Below, piece after piece: positions 1-7,942 of a stretch of 64,000 nucleotides of DNA (positions within the stretch are counted from its first letter, which is position 1; the number at the start of each line of letters is the position of its first letter). Made by a program: the position numbers and the translations under genes. The notes below the pieces were generated by a model, which saw only the letters and a list, made by a program, of their open reading frames with translations, was not told the origin of the DNA and did not search any database. Source of the DNA: an uncultured Phocaeicola sp. (lineage in GTDB: Bacteria > Bacteroidota > Bacteroidia > Bacteroidales > Bacteroidaceae). The stretch is taken from the NCBI GenBank assembly GCA_944320135.1, contig CALUGI010000005.1, forward strand, positions 59,379-123,378, given 5' to 3'.

Positions 1-588
1 TTCCTTCTTGCGCATTTCGAGGAATGCGTCGTAACTTTCATAAAGGTTGCCCACTGCGGCCTTCACTATCGGGGCCGCTATGAACGGAAACACGTTGAGC
101 GACACGATGTCAATCAGCAGTATCCGCGCGTCCGCCTGCCTGCAAAGCCCTTTTGCGGCGTATTCGTCGATTTCGTGCTGCAGGTTGTTCAGAAGGCTGC
201 CTGCTATGTTCTGCACGTTCCCTAACATCTCTGCGCGTTCCGGGTGTGCAAACACTTCGTTCACGATGAACCTCGGCAAATCCCGGTTGGCTGAAATGAA
301 GTCGAAGTGCCGTTCCACTCCTTGGCGGATTCTGTCTTCCAGCGGCAAGTCGCCGTCGCCTATGGCGCTCAGCACGATGTTTGCCAACGCATCTATCTTT
401 TCCGATACAATCCGCTCAAAGAGCTTGTCTTTCGTGCGGAAGTAATAGTGGAGCATGGCGTGCGTCACCCCTGCCGCTTCTGCAATGGAAGCTGTTCTTG
501 CGCCGGCGTATCCTTTTTCGAAGAACTCCTTTTCGGCCGCTTGGAGTATCCTTGTTTCCGTGTCTTGCGGGTGGTTCTGTTTGTCCAT
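1..588 (-). CDS. TetR/AcrR family transcriptional regulator (3' end outside window)
   Basis: The frame opens at an ATG (588-586) and runs leftwards off the window, giving about 196 residues without a stop. The N-terminus reads as a TetR helix-turn-helix: an ILQAAEKEFFEKGY first helix, then a recognition region ending THAMLHYYFRTKDKLF. The remainder is helical, as expected for the ligand-binding and dimer domain. TetR proteins normally repress their own gene and a neighbouring transporter; the partner is not visible here and may lie to the left. A small palindrome about 30 bases upstream of the start (618-631) is a candidate operator. The family call is firm and the ligand is unknown. Confidence 0.9.
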   Translation of the reverse strand, partial: MDKQNHPQDTETRILQAAEKEFFEKGYAGARTASIAEAAGVTHAMLHYYFRTKDKLFERIVSEKIDALANIVLSAIGDGDLPLEDRIRQGVERHFDFISANRDLPRFIVNEVFAHPERAEMLGNVQNIAGSLLNNLQHEIDEYAAKGLCRQADARILLIDIVSLNVFPFIAAPIVKAAVGNLYESYDAFLEMRKKE

Positions 589-617
589 GACGTTAGTCTT
601 GTATTAACTTGATTGAT

Positions 618-631
618 TAACAAAATTGTTA
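618..631. promoter_or_regulatory. Candidate TetR operator palindrome
   Basis: TAACA-AAAT-TGTTA, perfect five-base arms in an AT-rich stretch just upstream of the TetR start. Position and symmetry suit an autoregulatory site. This is inferred from symmetry and location only. Confidence 0.35.
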
Positions 632-671
632 GTGCGAATCTATGCACTTTTCCGGAATCTGCAAAATGAAA

Positions 672-737
672 GGCCTGGAAATGCAGACGAAAAGCCGGAT
701 TTTATGTCTTGTTAACGGCGGCGAACGTTTGTTTGCT
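672..737. repeat. 22-base-phased intergenic repeat, three units
   Basis: Units 672-693, 694-715 and 716-737 each begin with a GC-rich block (GGCCTGG, GCCGGAT, CGGCGGCG) and end in an AT-rich block. They are degenerate, and the case rests on equal unit length and matching arrays elsewhere in the window. Confidence 0.4.
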
Positions 738-797
738 TTTCCTGGCTTGAATTGTGCAAATCTGCGGATTCCCTGCAATAATCTCGCCGATTTTCCG

Positions 798-805
798 TAA
801 GTTTG
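798..805 (+). promoter_or_regulatory. Bacteroidetes -7 box for DUF4286-ruvC
   Basis: TAAGTTTG matches TAnnTTTG exactly and lies 28 bases before the ATG at 834. Confidence 0.6.
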
Positions 806-833
806 CACCCGGATTAATCAAAAAGAAAGGCTT

Positions 834-1139
834 ATGTTGGTTTACAATACAACTTATCATGTAGAGATAGACGATGCGCGCAACTTCGTCATTTGGCTGA
901 ACGAATGCTACATCCCGGAGGCAGAACGGAGCGGGGAGCTGAAGAATCCGCGCATCCTCCGCATCTTGAGCCACAAGGAGCAGGACAGCGAATGCTTTTC
1001 GCTGCAATGGGAGGTGGAAGACTCCGCCGCGCTGCACCGCTGGTTGGTGAAGGGAGGCGAGAGGCTGAACGAAGAGATTAAAAAGGCGTTCAAAGAGAAA
1101 GTAATCGGATTTCCGACTTTGATGGAGGTAGTCAGGTGA
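834..1139 (+). CDS. DUF4286 family protein
   Basis: A 101-residue protein starting at ATG 834 with [11 protein letters not shown]. The beginning, the length and the position directly before ruvC match the DUF4286 family, which is common in Bacteroidales. It has no signal peptide or membrane segment, so it should be cytosolic. It looks like a small alpha/beta domain; no catalytic motif is visible and its function is not known. Its TGA (1137-1139) overlaps the GTG start of ruvC (1136), which implies translational coupling. Confidence 0.85.
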   Translation: MLVYNTTYHVEIDDARNFVIWLNECYIPEAERSGELKNPRILRILSHKEQDSECFSLQWEVEDSAALHRWLVKGGERLNEEIKKAFKEKVIGFPTLMEVVR

Positions 1140-1705
1140 TACATCCGGTCAGAGAGAAGATTATTCTGGGCATCGACCCCGGAACGAACCTCATGGGCTA
1201 CGGGGTGCTGAAGGTGACGGGCGTGAAGCCGCAAGTGATGGCCTTGGGAGTGGTCGACCTCCGCAAATGCAGCGATTCGTATCTGAAGCTGAAGCATATC
1301 TACGAGCGGGTGCAAGGCATCATCGCCTCCTATCTGCCCGACGAACTGGCTATCGAAGCCCCCTTCTTCGGGAAGAACGTGCAGTCGATGCTGAAGTTGG
1401 GAAGGGCGCAAGGCGTGGCTATTGTGGCGGCTCTGTGCCGCGACATACCCGTCACGGAGTACGCGCCTTTGAAAATCAAGCTCGCCATCACTGGAAACGG
1501 GCAGGCCAGCAAGGAGCAGGTGGCCGACATGCTGAAAAGGATGCTCCATATTCCGGATTCGGAGATGGGGCCTTTCCTCGATGCGACCGACGCGCTGGGA
1601 GCGGCCTATTGCCACTATCTCCAGATGGGGAGGCCGGAAGTGGAAAAGGCGTATTCCGGCTGGAAGGACTTCATCGCCAAAAATCCGGAAAGGATAAAGA
1701 GATAA
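1136..1705 (+). CDS. ruvC: Holliday junction resolvase RuvC
   Basis: A 189-residue endonuclease that cuts four-way junctions during recombination together with RuvAB. The four acidic metal-binding residues of the RNase H-like fold are present: D14 in GIDPGT, E74 in AIEAPF, and D149 and D152 in [13 protein letters not shown]. The start is a GTG overlapping the preceding stop codon, so the pair is probably translated in a coupled way. The length is slightly above the E. coli enzyme because of short terminal extensions, as in other Bacteroidetes. Confidence 0.97.
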   Translation: MIHPVREKIILGIDPGTNLMGYGVLKVTGVKPQVMALGVVDLRKCSDSYLKLKHIYERVQGIIASYLPDELAIEAPFFGKNVQSMLKLGRAQGVAIVAALCRDIPVTEYAPLKIKLAITGNGQASKEQVADMLKRMLHIPDSEMGPFLDATDALGAAYCHYLQMGRPEVEKAYSGWKDFIAKNPERIKR

Positions 1706-1721
1706 CGAAAGAAACGCAAGA

Positions 1722-3719
1722 ATGGATTTGAAACATTTGATTTTGATGTCGGTGCTGACGACTGCCGGATGCAGTTCTTCGCACCGGGGCGGGGAATTGC
1801 CGTTCGACGATTATCCCGTCTGCCGGGGAGAATGGGAAGAAATGCTCTATTCTCCTTCGTCTACCCGCTTTTCCTTGTGGGCGCCCACTGCGCAAGAGGT
1901 GCGGGTGCTGCTCTATGAAGAAGGGCAGGGAGGTTCGGCCTACACCATGATTCGGATGGAAGAGGGCGACGACGGGATGTGGAAGGCGGAAGCCGACGGC
2001 GACCTGAACGGAAAGTTCTACACGTTCAACGTGAAGGTCGGCGACGTTTGGCTCGGAGACACGCCGGGTTTGAAGGCTAAGGCGGTGGGAGTTAACGGCA
2101 ACAGGGCGGCGATTCTCGACATGGATGCCACCGATCCCGAAGGATGGGAAGACGACAGGCGCCCGGCCATGCAAGCATTCTCCGACATGGTGATTTACGA
2201 GATGCACCACCGCGACTTCTCCATCGATACGGTTTCCGGAATCAAGCACCGGGGAAAGTTTCTCGCCCTTGCCGAGCAGGGCACTGCCACGTATTTGGGA
2301 GAGAAGACGGGCATCGGCCATCTGAAGGAGCTTGGAGTGACCCATGTGCAGCTGCTTCCCTCGTTCGACTTCGCTACGGTGGACGAGACGCGCCTCGATG
2401 TGCCGCAATACAACTGGGGATACGACCCGAAGAACTACAACGTCCCCGAAGGTTCCTATTCTACCGACCCCTACCGTCCCGACGTGCGCATCCGGGAGTT
2501 CAAGCAGATGGTGATGGCGCTGCACCGTGCGGGCATCCGCGTCATCATGGATGTGGTCTACAACCATACGGCTTCGGCGGAAGGCAGCAATTTCGAGCGC
2601 ACCGTGCCGGGCTATTTCTACCGCCATACGGAGGACGGAAAGCTGGCCGACGCTTCCGGCTGCGGAAACGAGACGGCAAGCGAGCGCGCCATGATGAGGC
2701 GCTTCATGATAGAGTCGGCGTGCCATTGGGCAAGCGAGTACCATATCGACGGGTTCCGCTTCGACCTGATGGCCATCCACGACATCGAGACGATGAAAGA
2801 GATACGCGCCGCCCTCGACAAGATAGACCCGACCATCTATATAGGAGGCGAGGGATGGGCGGCCGAAGCCCCGCAACTGCCCGAAGAACGGCTGGCTCTG
2901 AAGAAGAACATCGCGCGTATGCCGGGCATTGCGGCCTTCAGCGACGAATTTCGCGACAGCCTGCGCGGGGCATGGGGCGACGACTCGAAAGGAGCTTTCC
3001 TTGTCGGTCTGGAGGGGTTCTCGGAGGGCCTCAAGTTCGGGCTGGCGGGAGGCGTGGCCCATCCCCAAGTGGAGGCGGATTCCGCAGGCGGGCCGTTGCG
3101 CGATTGGGCGGGGCAACCGTCCCAGCTGATCAGCTACATGAGCTGCCACGACGACCTCTGCATCGCCGACCGCCTGAGCGCTACTCTGCCGGACGCTTCC
3201 GCAGACGAGAGGACTGCGCTGATGAAGTTAGGGATGACCGCCGTGCTCGCCTCGCAAGGCATTCCGTTCATTTTTGCAGGCGACGAGGTGATGCGCAGCA
3301 AGTTCGGCGTGGCAAACTCATACGCGAGTCCGGACAGCATCAATGCCATCGACTGGCGCAACAAGACCGCGCACCGCGACCTGTTCGACTACACCTGCGG
3401 GCTGATAGCCATGCGCAAGGCGCATCCGGCCTTCCGGATGGGCGATGCGGAACGGGTGCGCAGGCATTTGAAGTTCTTGGATACGCCGTCGGACAATGTG
3501 GTGGCTTTCCGTATCGAGGGAAACCCTTGCGGCGATGCGTGGGCCAACGTGACGGTGGCGCTGAACGCGGGTGCGAGTCCTGCGGCAGTTGAAGTGCCGG
3601 AGGGCGAATACCGGGTGGTATGCCGTGACGGGAAGATAGACGCCGCAGCAGGGTTGGGCATGGTGAAGGGGAACGTTCTCGCCGTATCTCCGCACAGCGC
3701 GCTGATAGTGCATCAATGA
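1722..3719 (+). CDS. pulA: Type I pullulanase, GH13, lipoprotein
   Basis: 665 residues. The N-terminus MDLKHLILMSVLTTAGCSS is a lipoprotein signal with the acylated Cys at 17. A CBM48-like beta-sandwich follows (STRFSLWAPTAQEVRVLLY), then the YNWGYDP motif typical of type I pullulanases and a GH13 barrel. The catalytic triad can be placed: nucleophile D348 in GFRFDLM, acid/base E377 in GGEGW, and D477 in SCHDD. It should hydrolyse alpha-1,6 branches in pullulan, glycogen or starch fragments, anchored to a membrane and probably facing the periplasm. It starts 16 bases after ruvC and is not part of a SusCD locus in this window. Confidence 0.93.
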   Translation: MDLKHLILMSVLTTAGCSSSHRGGELPFDDYPVCRGEWEEMLYSPSSTRFSLWAPTAQEVRVLLYEEGQGGSAYTMIRMEEGDDGMWKAEADGDLNGKFYTFNVKVGDVWLGDTPGLKAKAVGVNGNRAAILDMDATDPEGWEDDRRPAMQAFSDMVIYEMHHRDFSIDTVSGIKHRGKFLALAEQGTATYLGEKTGIGHLKELGVTHVQLLPSFDFATVDETRLDVPQYNWGYDPKNYNVPEGSYSTDPYRPDVRIREFKQMVMALHRAGIRVIMDVVYNHTASAEGSNFERTVPGYFYRHTEDGKLADASGCGNETASERAMMRRFMIESACHWASEYHIDGFRFDLMAIHDIETMKEIRAALDKIDPTIYIGGEGWAAEAPQLPEERLALKKNIARMPGIAAFSDEFRDSLRGAWGDDSKGAFLVGLEGFSEGLKFGLAGGVAHPQVEADSAGGPLRDWAGQPSQLISYMSCHDDLCIADRLSATLPDASADERTALMKLGMTAVLASQGIPFIFAGDEVMRSKFGVANSYASPDSINAIDWRNKTAHRDLFDYTCGLIAMRKAHPAFRMGDAERVRRHLKFLDTPSDNVVAFRIEGNPCGDAWANVTVALNAGASPAAVEVPEGEYRVVCRDGKIDAAAGLGMVKGNVLAVSPHSALIVHQ

Positions 3720-3797
3720 CGCGCGGCAAGCCCGGCGGCCTGCAAAGGCGGAACTCGCAAATTCATAGACTTGACAACTTACAAACTTACAATACTT

Positions 3798-5246
3798 ATG
3801 CAGAATATAATAACGATAACGGACGGGGTTACGCGAAATCCCGCCTACCGGATGCGCGAACCGGTGAACTTTGAACTCAAGGCGGGCGAACACGTGGCCA
3901 TCGTAGGGCCGAACGGGGCAGGAAAGAGCCTGCTGGTGGACACGATAACGGGCCGCTATCCGCTTTTGATGAACGAGGTGGTTTACGACTTTTCGCCGTC
4001 TGAATCGAAAATGGCGTGCGACAACATCAAATACATCACTTTCCGCGATTCCTACGGCGATTCGGACGCTACCTATTACTACCAGCAGCGATGGAATGCG
4101 CACGACATCGATGACACGCCCGTTGTGCGCGACCTGCTCCCGGAGTGCGCGGACGAAGAACTGCGTCGGGTGCTTTTCAACCTTTTCGGCGTGGAATCGA
4201 TGCTCGACAAGCACATCATCCTGCTTTCGAGCGGAGAGCTGCGCAAGTTCCAGCTTACCAAAACGTTGCTGAGCGGTCCGCGCGTGCTTATCATGGACAA
4301 CCCTTTCATCGGTCTCGACGCCAAGACGCGCGACTTGCTGCAGACGCTGCTGCGCAAACTGACGGAAATGACTTCCCTGCAAGTGGTTCTGGTGCTCTCG
4401 AAAACGGACGACCTTCCGGATTTCATCACCCATGTGGTGGTTGTGGAAGACCGGCACGTGATGCCGAAAGTCACCTTGCATGAGTATCTGGAGCGGCGTC
4501 CGGAAGTTCCCGTCCGCGTGCTGCCGGACGAAAAGCGGCAGCGTATCCTCAACCTGCCATACGCCGAAAACCTGTTCCATACGGAGCACATCGTCGACCT
4601 GAACAAGGTGAGCATCCGTTACGGCGACCGGACAATCCTGAAGGATTTGGACTGGAGCGTGAAGTGCGGCGAAAAGTGGGCGCTCGGCGGCGACAACGGT
4701 TCGGGAAAGTCTACGTTGCTGAGCCTCGTGTGCGCCGACAATCCGCAAAGCTACGCTTGCGACATCGCCCTGTTCGGAAGGAAAAGGGGAAGCGGCGAGA
4801 GTATTTGGGAAATCAAGAAGCACATCGGCTATGTAAGTCCGGAAATGCACCGTGCTTACCTGAAGAACCTTCCGGCCATAGACATCGTGGCAAGCGGACT
4901 GCACGACTCGATAGGGCTGTACAGAAAGATGAAGGAAGAAGACCGTGCGGTTTGCGAATGGTGGATGGACATCTTCGGCATAGCGGAACTGGGCGGCAGA
5001 AACTTCCTCCAGCTGTCGAGCGGCGAGCAGCGCATGGTGCTGCTGGCGCGCGCCTTCGTGAAAGACCCCGAACTGCTGATTCTTGACGAGCCGCTCCACG
5101 GACTCGACATGCGTAACCGGCGGTTGGTGAAAGACGTTATCGAAACGTTCTGCCGCCGCAAGGACAAAACCATGATAATGGTGACCCATTATAAAGAAGA
5201 GCTTCCGGATGTCATCACGGATTCGCTGTATCTGAAAAGGAATTGA
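3798..5246 (+). CDS. ABC protein with two ATPase domains, ModF-like
   Basis: 482 residues from the ATG at 3798; an in-frame TTG at 3771 is less likely. There are two nucleotide-binding domains and no membrane segments. The first has Walker A GPNGAGKS, signature LSSGELRK and Walker B VLIMDNPFIGLD. The second has GDNGSGKS, LSSGEQRM and LLILDEPLHGLD. In the first, the catalytic Glu after Walker B is Asn, so that site is probably weak or inactive. The architecture resembles ModF (PhrA) of molybdate loci, but no molybdate permease or binding protein is adjacent, so the substrate is unknown. A terminator-like hairpin follows at 5335-5377. Confidence 0.8.
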   Translation: MQNIITITDGVTRNPAYRMREPVNFELKAGEHVAIVGPNGAGKSLLVDTITGRYPLLMNEVVYDFSPSESKMACDNIKYITFRDSYGDSDATYYYQQRWNAHDIDDTPVVRDLLPECADEELRRVLFNLFGVESMLDKHIILLSSGELRKFQLTKTLLSGPRVLIMDNPFIGLDAKTRDLLQTLLRKLTEMTSLQVVLVLSKTDDLPDFITHVVVVEDRHVMPKVTLHEYLERRPEVPVRVLPDEKRQRILNLPYAENLFHTEHIVDLNKVSIRYGDRTILKDLDWSVKCGEKWALGGDNGSGKSTLLSLVCADNPQSYACDIALFGRKRGSGESIWEIKKHIGYVSPEMHRAYLKNLPAIDIVASGLHDSIGLYRKMKEEDRAVCEWWMDIFGIAELGGRNFLQLSSGEQRMVLLARAFVKDPELLILDEPLHGLDMRNRRLVKDVIETFCRRKDKTMIMVTHYKEELPDVITDSLYLKRN

Positions 5247-5319
5247 AATTCGGGCATGCTCCCGTTGTCTGGCACGTGTCATTCATTTCTCGGTTGCTGC
5301 ACGCTAATGATACAATCCT

Positions 5320-5327
5320 TATTTTTG
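5320..5327 (+). promoter_or_regulatory. Bacteroidetes -7 box just before a hairpin
   Basis: TATTTTTG matches TAnnTTTG. A transcript would start near 5333 and meet the hairpin at once, so the product would be about 45 bases unless the terminator is read through. Confidence 0.4.
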
Positions 5328-5334
5328 TATATGA

Positions 5335-5377
5335 AGCCCTCGGACGGTGCGTACCCCGCATTGTCTGGGGGCTTTTG
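5335..5377 (+). terminator. Hairpin and T-run after the ABC gene
   Basis: Arms AGCCCTCGGAC (5335-5345) and GTCTGGGGGCT (5363-5373) pair along their whole length with two G-U pairs, followed by TTTG. It fits an intrinsic terminator for the upstream plus-strand gene. Confidence 0.6.
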
Positions 5378-5486
5378 TCTGTATAATCCAATTTAAAAAC
5401 GTGTCGTTATGAAACGGTTTTCGGATGGATGAAGGAAAGTAACATCCCCGTACCGGCTTAATACGGGGACGTGTCAAACAAAGCGC

Positions 5487-5726
5487 TTAATTAAGTTTAA
5501 GCGAAGACGAGATGTTCCTTATTGTCGTGCCGATATCGTCCAGCGCATCCAGAAACGTCCGGAACTCGTTCTGCGTGAATTCGGCCCGCTTCCCGTTGAC
5601 CATGTATCCGTTTATGCGCTGGTACAGCCAGTTCCGGCTTTTCCCGAAATATTTCTTGGCTATGTAGCTGAGGGATATAGCGATAAAAAAGATACTCCCG
5701 GCAATCTCTATTGCCAGGAGTATCAC
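5487..5726 (-). CDS. Small membrane protein with DUF5053-like C-terminus
   Basis: 79 residues from a GTG at 5726, the only in-frame start after an upstream TAG. Residues 2-22 form a hydrophobic helix (LLAIEIAGSIFFIAISLSYIA). The rest contains YFGKSRNWLYQRINGYMVNGK, the type of sequence I know from DUF5053 proteins of Bacteroidetes, which often accompany mobile elements. Function unknown. The first dozen codons are encoded inside a strong terminator-like hairpin with T-run (5685-5724), so expression should depend on read-through. Either the gene is controlled by attenuation, or the frame is a remnant overlapping a small RNA. Confidence 0.5.
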   Translation of the reverse strand: MILLAIEIAGSIFFIAISLSYIAKKYFGKSRNWLYQRINGYMVNGKRAEFTQNEFRTFLDALDDIGTTIRNISSSLKLN

Positions 5727-5798
5727 AACACAAAAACTAAACTAGACTTAACTAAACTATTCTATCGGACGTTTCACAACGTCCTTCCTTATTATGAA
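5685..5798 (-). ncRNA. Candidate small RNA or leader with 5' hairpin and terminator
   Basis: Reading the minus strand: a TATATTTG box (5811-5804), a predicted start near 5798, a perfect hairpin GGACGTT-GTGA-AACGTCC (5784-5767), a pyrimidine-poor linker, then a 15-base-pair hairpin (arms 5724-5710 and 5705-5691, loop AGAG on the RNA) followed by six Ts (5690-5685). This is a complete transcription unit of about 114 bases. It could be an independent small RNA or the attenuating leader of the small membrane protein that begins inside it. Confidence 0.5.
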
Positions 5799-5803
5799 TG
5801 TGA

Positions 5804-5811
5804 CAAATATA
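5804..5811 (-). promoter_or_regulatory. Bacteroidetes -7 box for the hairpin RNA
   Basis: The minus strand reads TATATTTG, an exact TAnnTTTG match, about 85 bases upstream of the small membrane protein start. Confidence 0.55.
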
Positions 5812-5894
5812 GGAGTTAAGTTTTGACTTTCCAAAACAAATTAGGGGAAAAACAAGGCTTTTAAGGAAAAATTTGTGAAATAGACAAAGAATAA

Positions 5895-6626
5895 TCAGAT
5901 AATATGTTCGTTAACATAGTTCTGCAATTCTTGTTTGTAGCTGTCGGAGATTGGGATGTGGTCTTTTCCGAATATGATTCTCCCCTTTTCGATGATTTTG
6001 ATTTTCTGCTTTTGCACGATGAACGAACGATGGATGCGGATGAAGCGTTCGGCGGGCAGCTTTTCTTCCATCGCTTTCAGGCTGGTGAGGGAGAGGACGG
6101 GGCGGGGAGTGTTTTCAAGATGGATTTTTATGTAGTCTTTCAGCCCTTCGATGTAGAGTATTTTGTCCAGTTCGATTTGAATCAGCTTGTAGTCGCTCTT
6201 GACGTAGATATATTTCAAGGAATCTGCCGGGAGGTTTGGGGCGGACTTTTCTTCCGCTTTTTGCTTGAGTTCGAACCAGCGGACGGCCTTGTTGACGGAT
6301 TCCATGAAGTCGGAATAGCTGATAGGTTTCAGCAGATAGTCGAGCGCGTTCACCCGGTAGCCGTCGAGGGCGTATTGCCCGAAGGCTGTGGTGAAGACGA
6401 TGCGGGTCGTTTCGGGCACCATTCTTGAAAACTCCAGGCCGTTCAGTTCGGGCATCTGGATGTCGAGAAACAGCAGTTCGGCCGGGTTGTCGGGCAGAGC
6501 CTTCATCGCTTCGACGGCGCTCGAATAGAGTCCGCAGAGTTTGAGCGACGGCGTTTTCTTCACGTAGCTTTCCAGCAGGCCGAGCGCCAGCGGCTCGTCG
6601 TCGATGATTGCGCATGTCAGTGTCAT
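5895..6626 (-). CDS. LytTR family response regulator
   Basis: 243 residues. An N-terminal receiver domain begins MTLTCAIIDDEPLALG and has the phospho-acceptor Asp in LLFLDIQMPE. It is followed by a LytTR DNA-binding domain that contains FIRIHRSFIV and ends in a PISDSYKQEL-type tail. It should bind DNA after phosphorylation by the kinase encoded just upstream, whose stop overlaps this start by four bases (ATGA). The regulon is unknown; the efflux operon further upstream on the same strand is a candidate by proximity only. Confidence 0.93.
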   Translation of the reverse strand: MTLTCAIIDDEPLALGLLESYVKKTPSLKLCGLYSSAVEAMKALPDNPAELLFLDIQMPELNGLEFSRMVPETTRIVFTTAFGQYALDGYRVNALDYLLKPISYSDFMESVNKAVRWFELKQKAEEKSAPNLPADSLKYIYVKSDYKLIQIELDKILYIEGLKDYIKIHLENTPRPVLSLTSLKAMEEKLPAERFIRIHRSFIVQKQKIKIIEKGRIIFGKDHIPISDSYKQELQNYVNEHII

Positions 6627-7690
6627 GGTTCGATGGTTTTTTGGGGGTATGTGATTGTCAGCGAAGATACGTATTCTTTGCCGTCTCCGCTCACTTGCTT
6701 TTTCCATTCGTAGCGGTTCGGGTAGAGCAGCTTCAGGCGTTTCTGCACTTGCTCCAGCCCGATGCCTGAGCCGCTTTTGTCGGTAGAGGCTTTCGGGTAG
6801 TTGCTGTTCCGTATGACGCAGCTGATGGCGTTTCCTTTCTCCGCAATCCGGATGTCGATGAAGCTCGGTCCGGTAGGAGAGATGCCGTGCTTGAAGGCGT
6901 TTTCTATCAGCGAAATGAACAGCAGGGGCGCGATGGGGCTTTGGCTGTCGGGCTTGATGTCGAAATGCGTTTCTATCTTCACCTGCGACGAGAAGCGGAT
7001 GCGCATCAGCTCGATGTAGTTGCGGATGAAATCCGCTTCCTTGGCCAGAGGGACGAAGGTCTGCTGGTTGTCGTAGAGCACGTAGCGGAGCAGCTTGCTC
7101 AGTTCCTGGATGGCCTGCTGCGCCTTTTCGGTGTCGAAGGCGGTGAGCGCGTAGATGTTGTTCAGCGTGTTGAGCAGGAAGTGCGGGTTCAGCTGGCTGC
7201 GCAGGTTTTTCAGTTCGGCTTCCGTGCGGCTTTTCACGGCTTCCTGCCGTGCGAGTTCGGTTTCGCTCCAGCGCAGGCTCATGCGGACGGCTACGCTCAG
7301 TCCTGCGGCGAATATCAGGCTGACGATGTCGCGCAGGTAGAAGATGTATTGCGGGGGCATGGCTACGCGCGGGTTGGGAGGCGGCATGTTGGCGTTGTGG
7401 CAATAGCGGAGGCAGACGGCCGTTATGCTGATGATTGCCAGATTCATCAGCAGGAACCGTCCGGCGCGGTTCTTGAACAGCAGCCGGGGAATCAGAAGAA
7501 GGTAGTTGGCGTAGAAGATGGCGAACAGCGAAGCCGGCACCACGGAGTGGCGCAGAAAGGCGGGCCAGTCTATCGTCCCGTTGTCGTGTTGGGTGAAGAA
7601 CAGCGGAAAGCCGAAAAACAGCCCCCAGCAGATGATGTGGATGAGCAGTTCGAGCGAATGGCGGTTGATGCGTCTTGATGTCATGTTCAT
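6623..7690 (-). CDS. LytS-like sensor histidine kinase
   Basis: 355 residues from ATG 7690 (MNMTSRR). Four hydrophobic segments lie in the first 150 residues, with little extracellular sequence. The His_kinase (PF06580) box LNPHFLLNTLNNIYAL carries the phosphorylated His. It is followed by an HATPase domain with N-box LIENAFKHG and G-box GSGIGLEQVQKRL. It partners the LytTR regulator that overlaps its 3' end. The sensed signal is unknown; kinases of this form often sense membrane or cell-wall state. A -7 box lies 15 bases upstream. Confidence 0.93.
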   Translation of the reverse strand: MNMTSRRINRHSLELLIHIICWGLFFGFPLFFTQHDNGTIDWPAFLRHSVVPASLFAIFYANYLLLIPRLLFKNRAGRFLLMNLAIISITAVCLRYCHNANMPPPNPRVAMPPQYIFYLRDIVSLIFAAGLSVAVRMSLRWSETELARQEAVKSRTEAELKNLRSQLNPHFLLNTLNNIYALTAFDTEKAQQAIQELSKLLRYVLYDNQQTFVPLAKEADFIRNYIELMRIRFSSQVKIETHFDIKPDSQSPIAPLLFISLIENAFKHGISPTGPSFIDIRIAEKGNAISCVIRNSNYPKASTDKSGSGIGLEQVQKRLKLLYPNRYEWKKQVSGDGKEYVSSLTITYPQKTIEP

Positions 7691-7704
7691 GTTCGTCTGA
7701 TGCA

Positions 7705-7712
7705 CAAAGGTA
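7705..7712 (-). promoter_or_regulatory. Bacteroidetes -7 box for the LytS/LytR pair
   Basis: The minus strand reads TACCTTTG, exact match, 15 bases before the kinase ATG. Confidence 0.6.
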
Positions 7713-7820
7713 AGCAAAATCTTTTTCTCTGAAAAAGCGGGACGGCTTTTTGGGAGGTTTCCGCCGTCTTGTCTGTCGTGTCCGCCCGTCTTGCCGGGAA
7801 CGTCCGTCCGCGTTTTCCTG

Positions 7821-7889
7821 AAAAAGTCCGGCAACGAGGGACAGCCTGGGATGGAGAGCCGCATGCCGTCCGCTTGAATCGCGCCGGAC
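7821..7889 (-). terminator. Possible terminator of the efflux operon
   Basis: On the minus strand GTCCGGC (7889-7883) can pair with GCCGGAC (7832-7826), followed by five Ts. The loop is about 50 bases, so this is weak. The surrounding bases also show the approximately 22-base GC-rich phasing seen in other gaps. Confidence 0.35.
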
Positions 7890-7942
7890 AAGAAAACCAA
7901 AGTTATGAAGAACAAAGAGTTCCGAGTTTTTTCTGGCCGCCT

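Larger units (their letters stand above)
5247..5486. other. Non-coding gap between the ABC gene and the small membrane protein gene
   Basis: No convincing gene. It holds a plus-strand -7 box (5320-5327) placed directly before a hairpin and T-run (5335-5377), and a second short hairpin with arms TCCCCGTA and TACGGGGA around 5442-5468. The second could end transcription of the minus-strand gene to the right. Confidence 0.5.

Noticed and set aside
3318-5282. Long open frame on the minus strand opposite the pullulanase end and the ABC gene
   Set aside because: It runs antisense through two well-supported genes and shows no family-like motifs; an effect of GC-rich codon usage. The same applies to long antisense frames opposite the hybrid sensor, GcvP, FeoB and RuvC genes.
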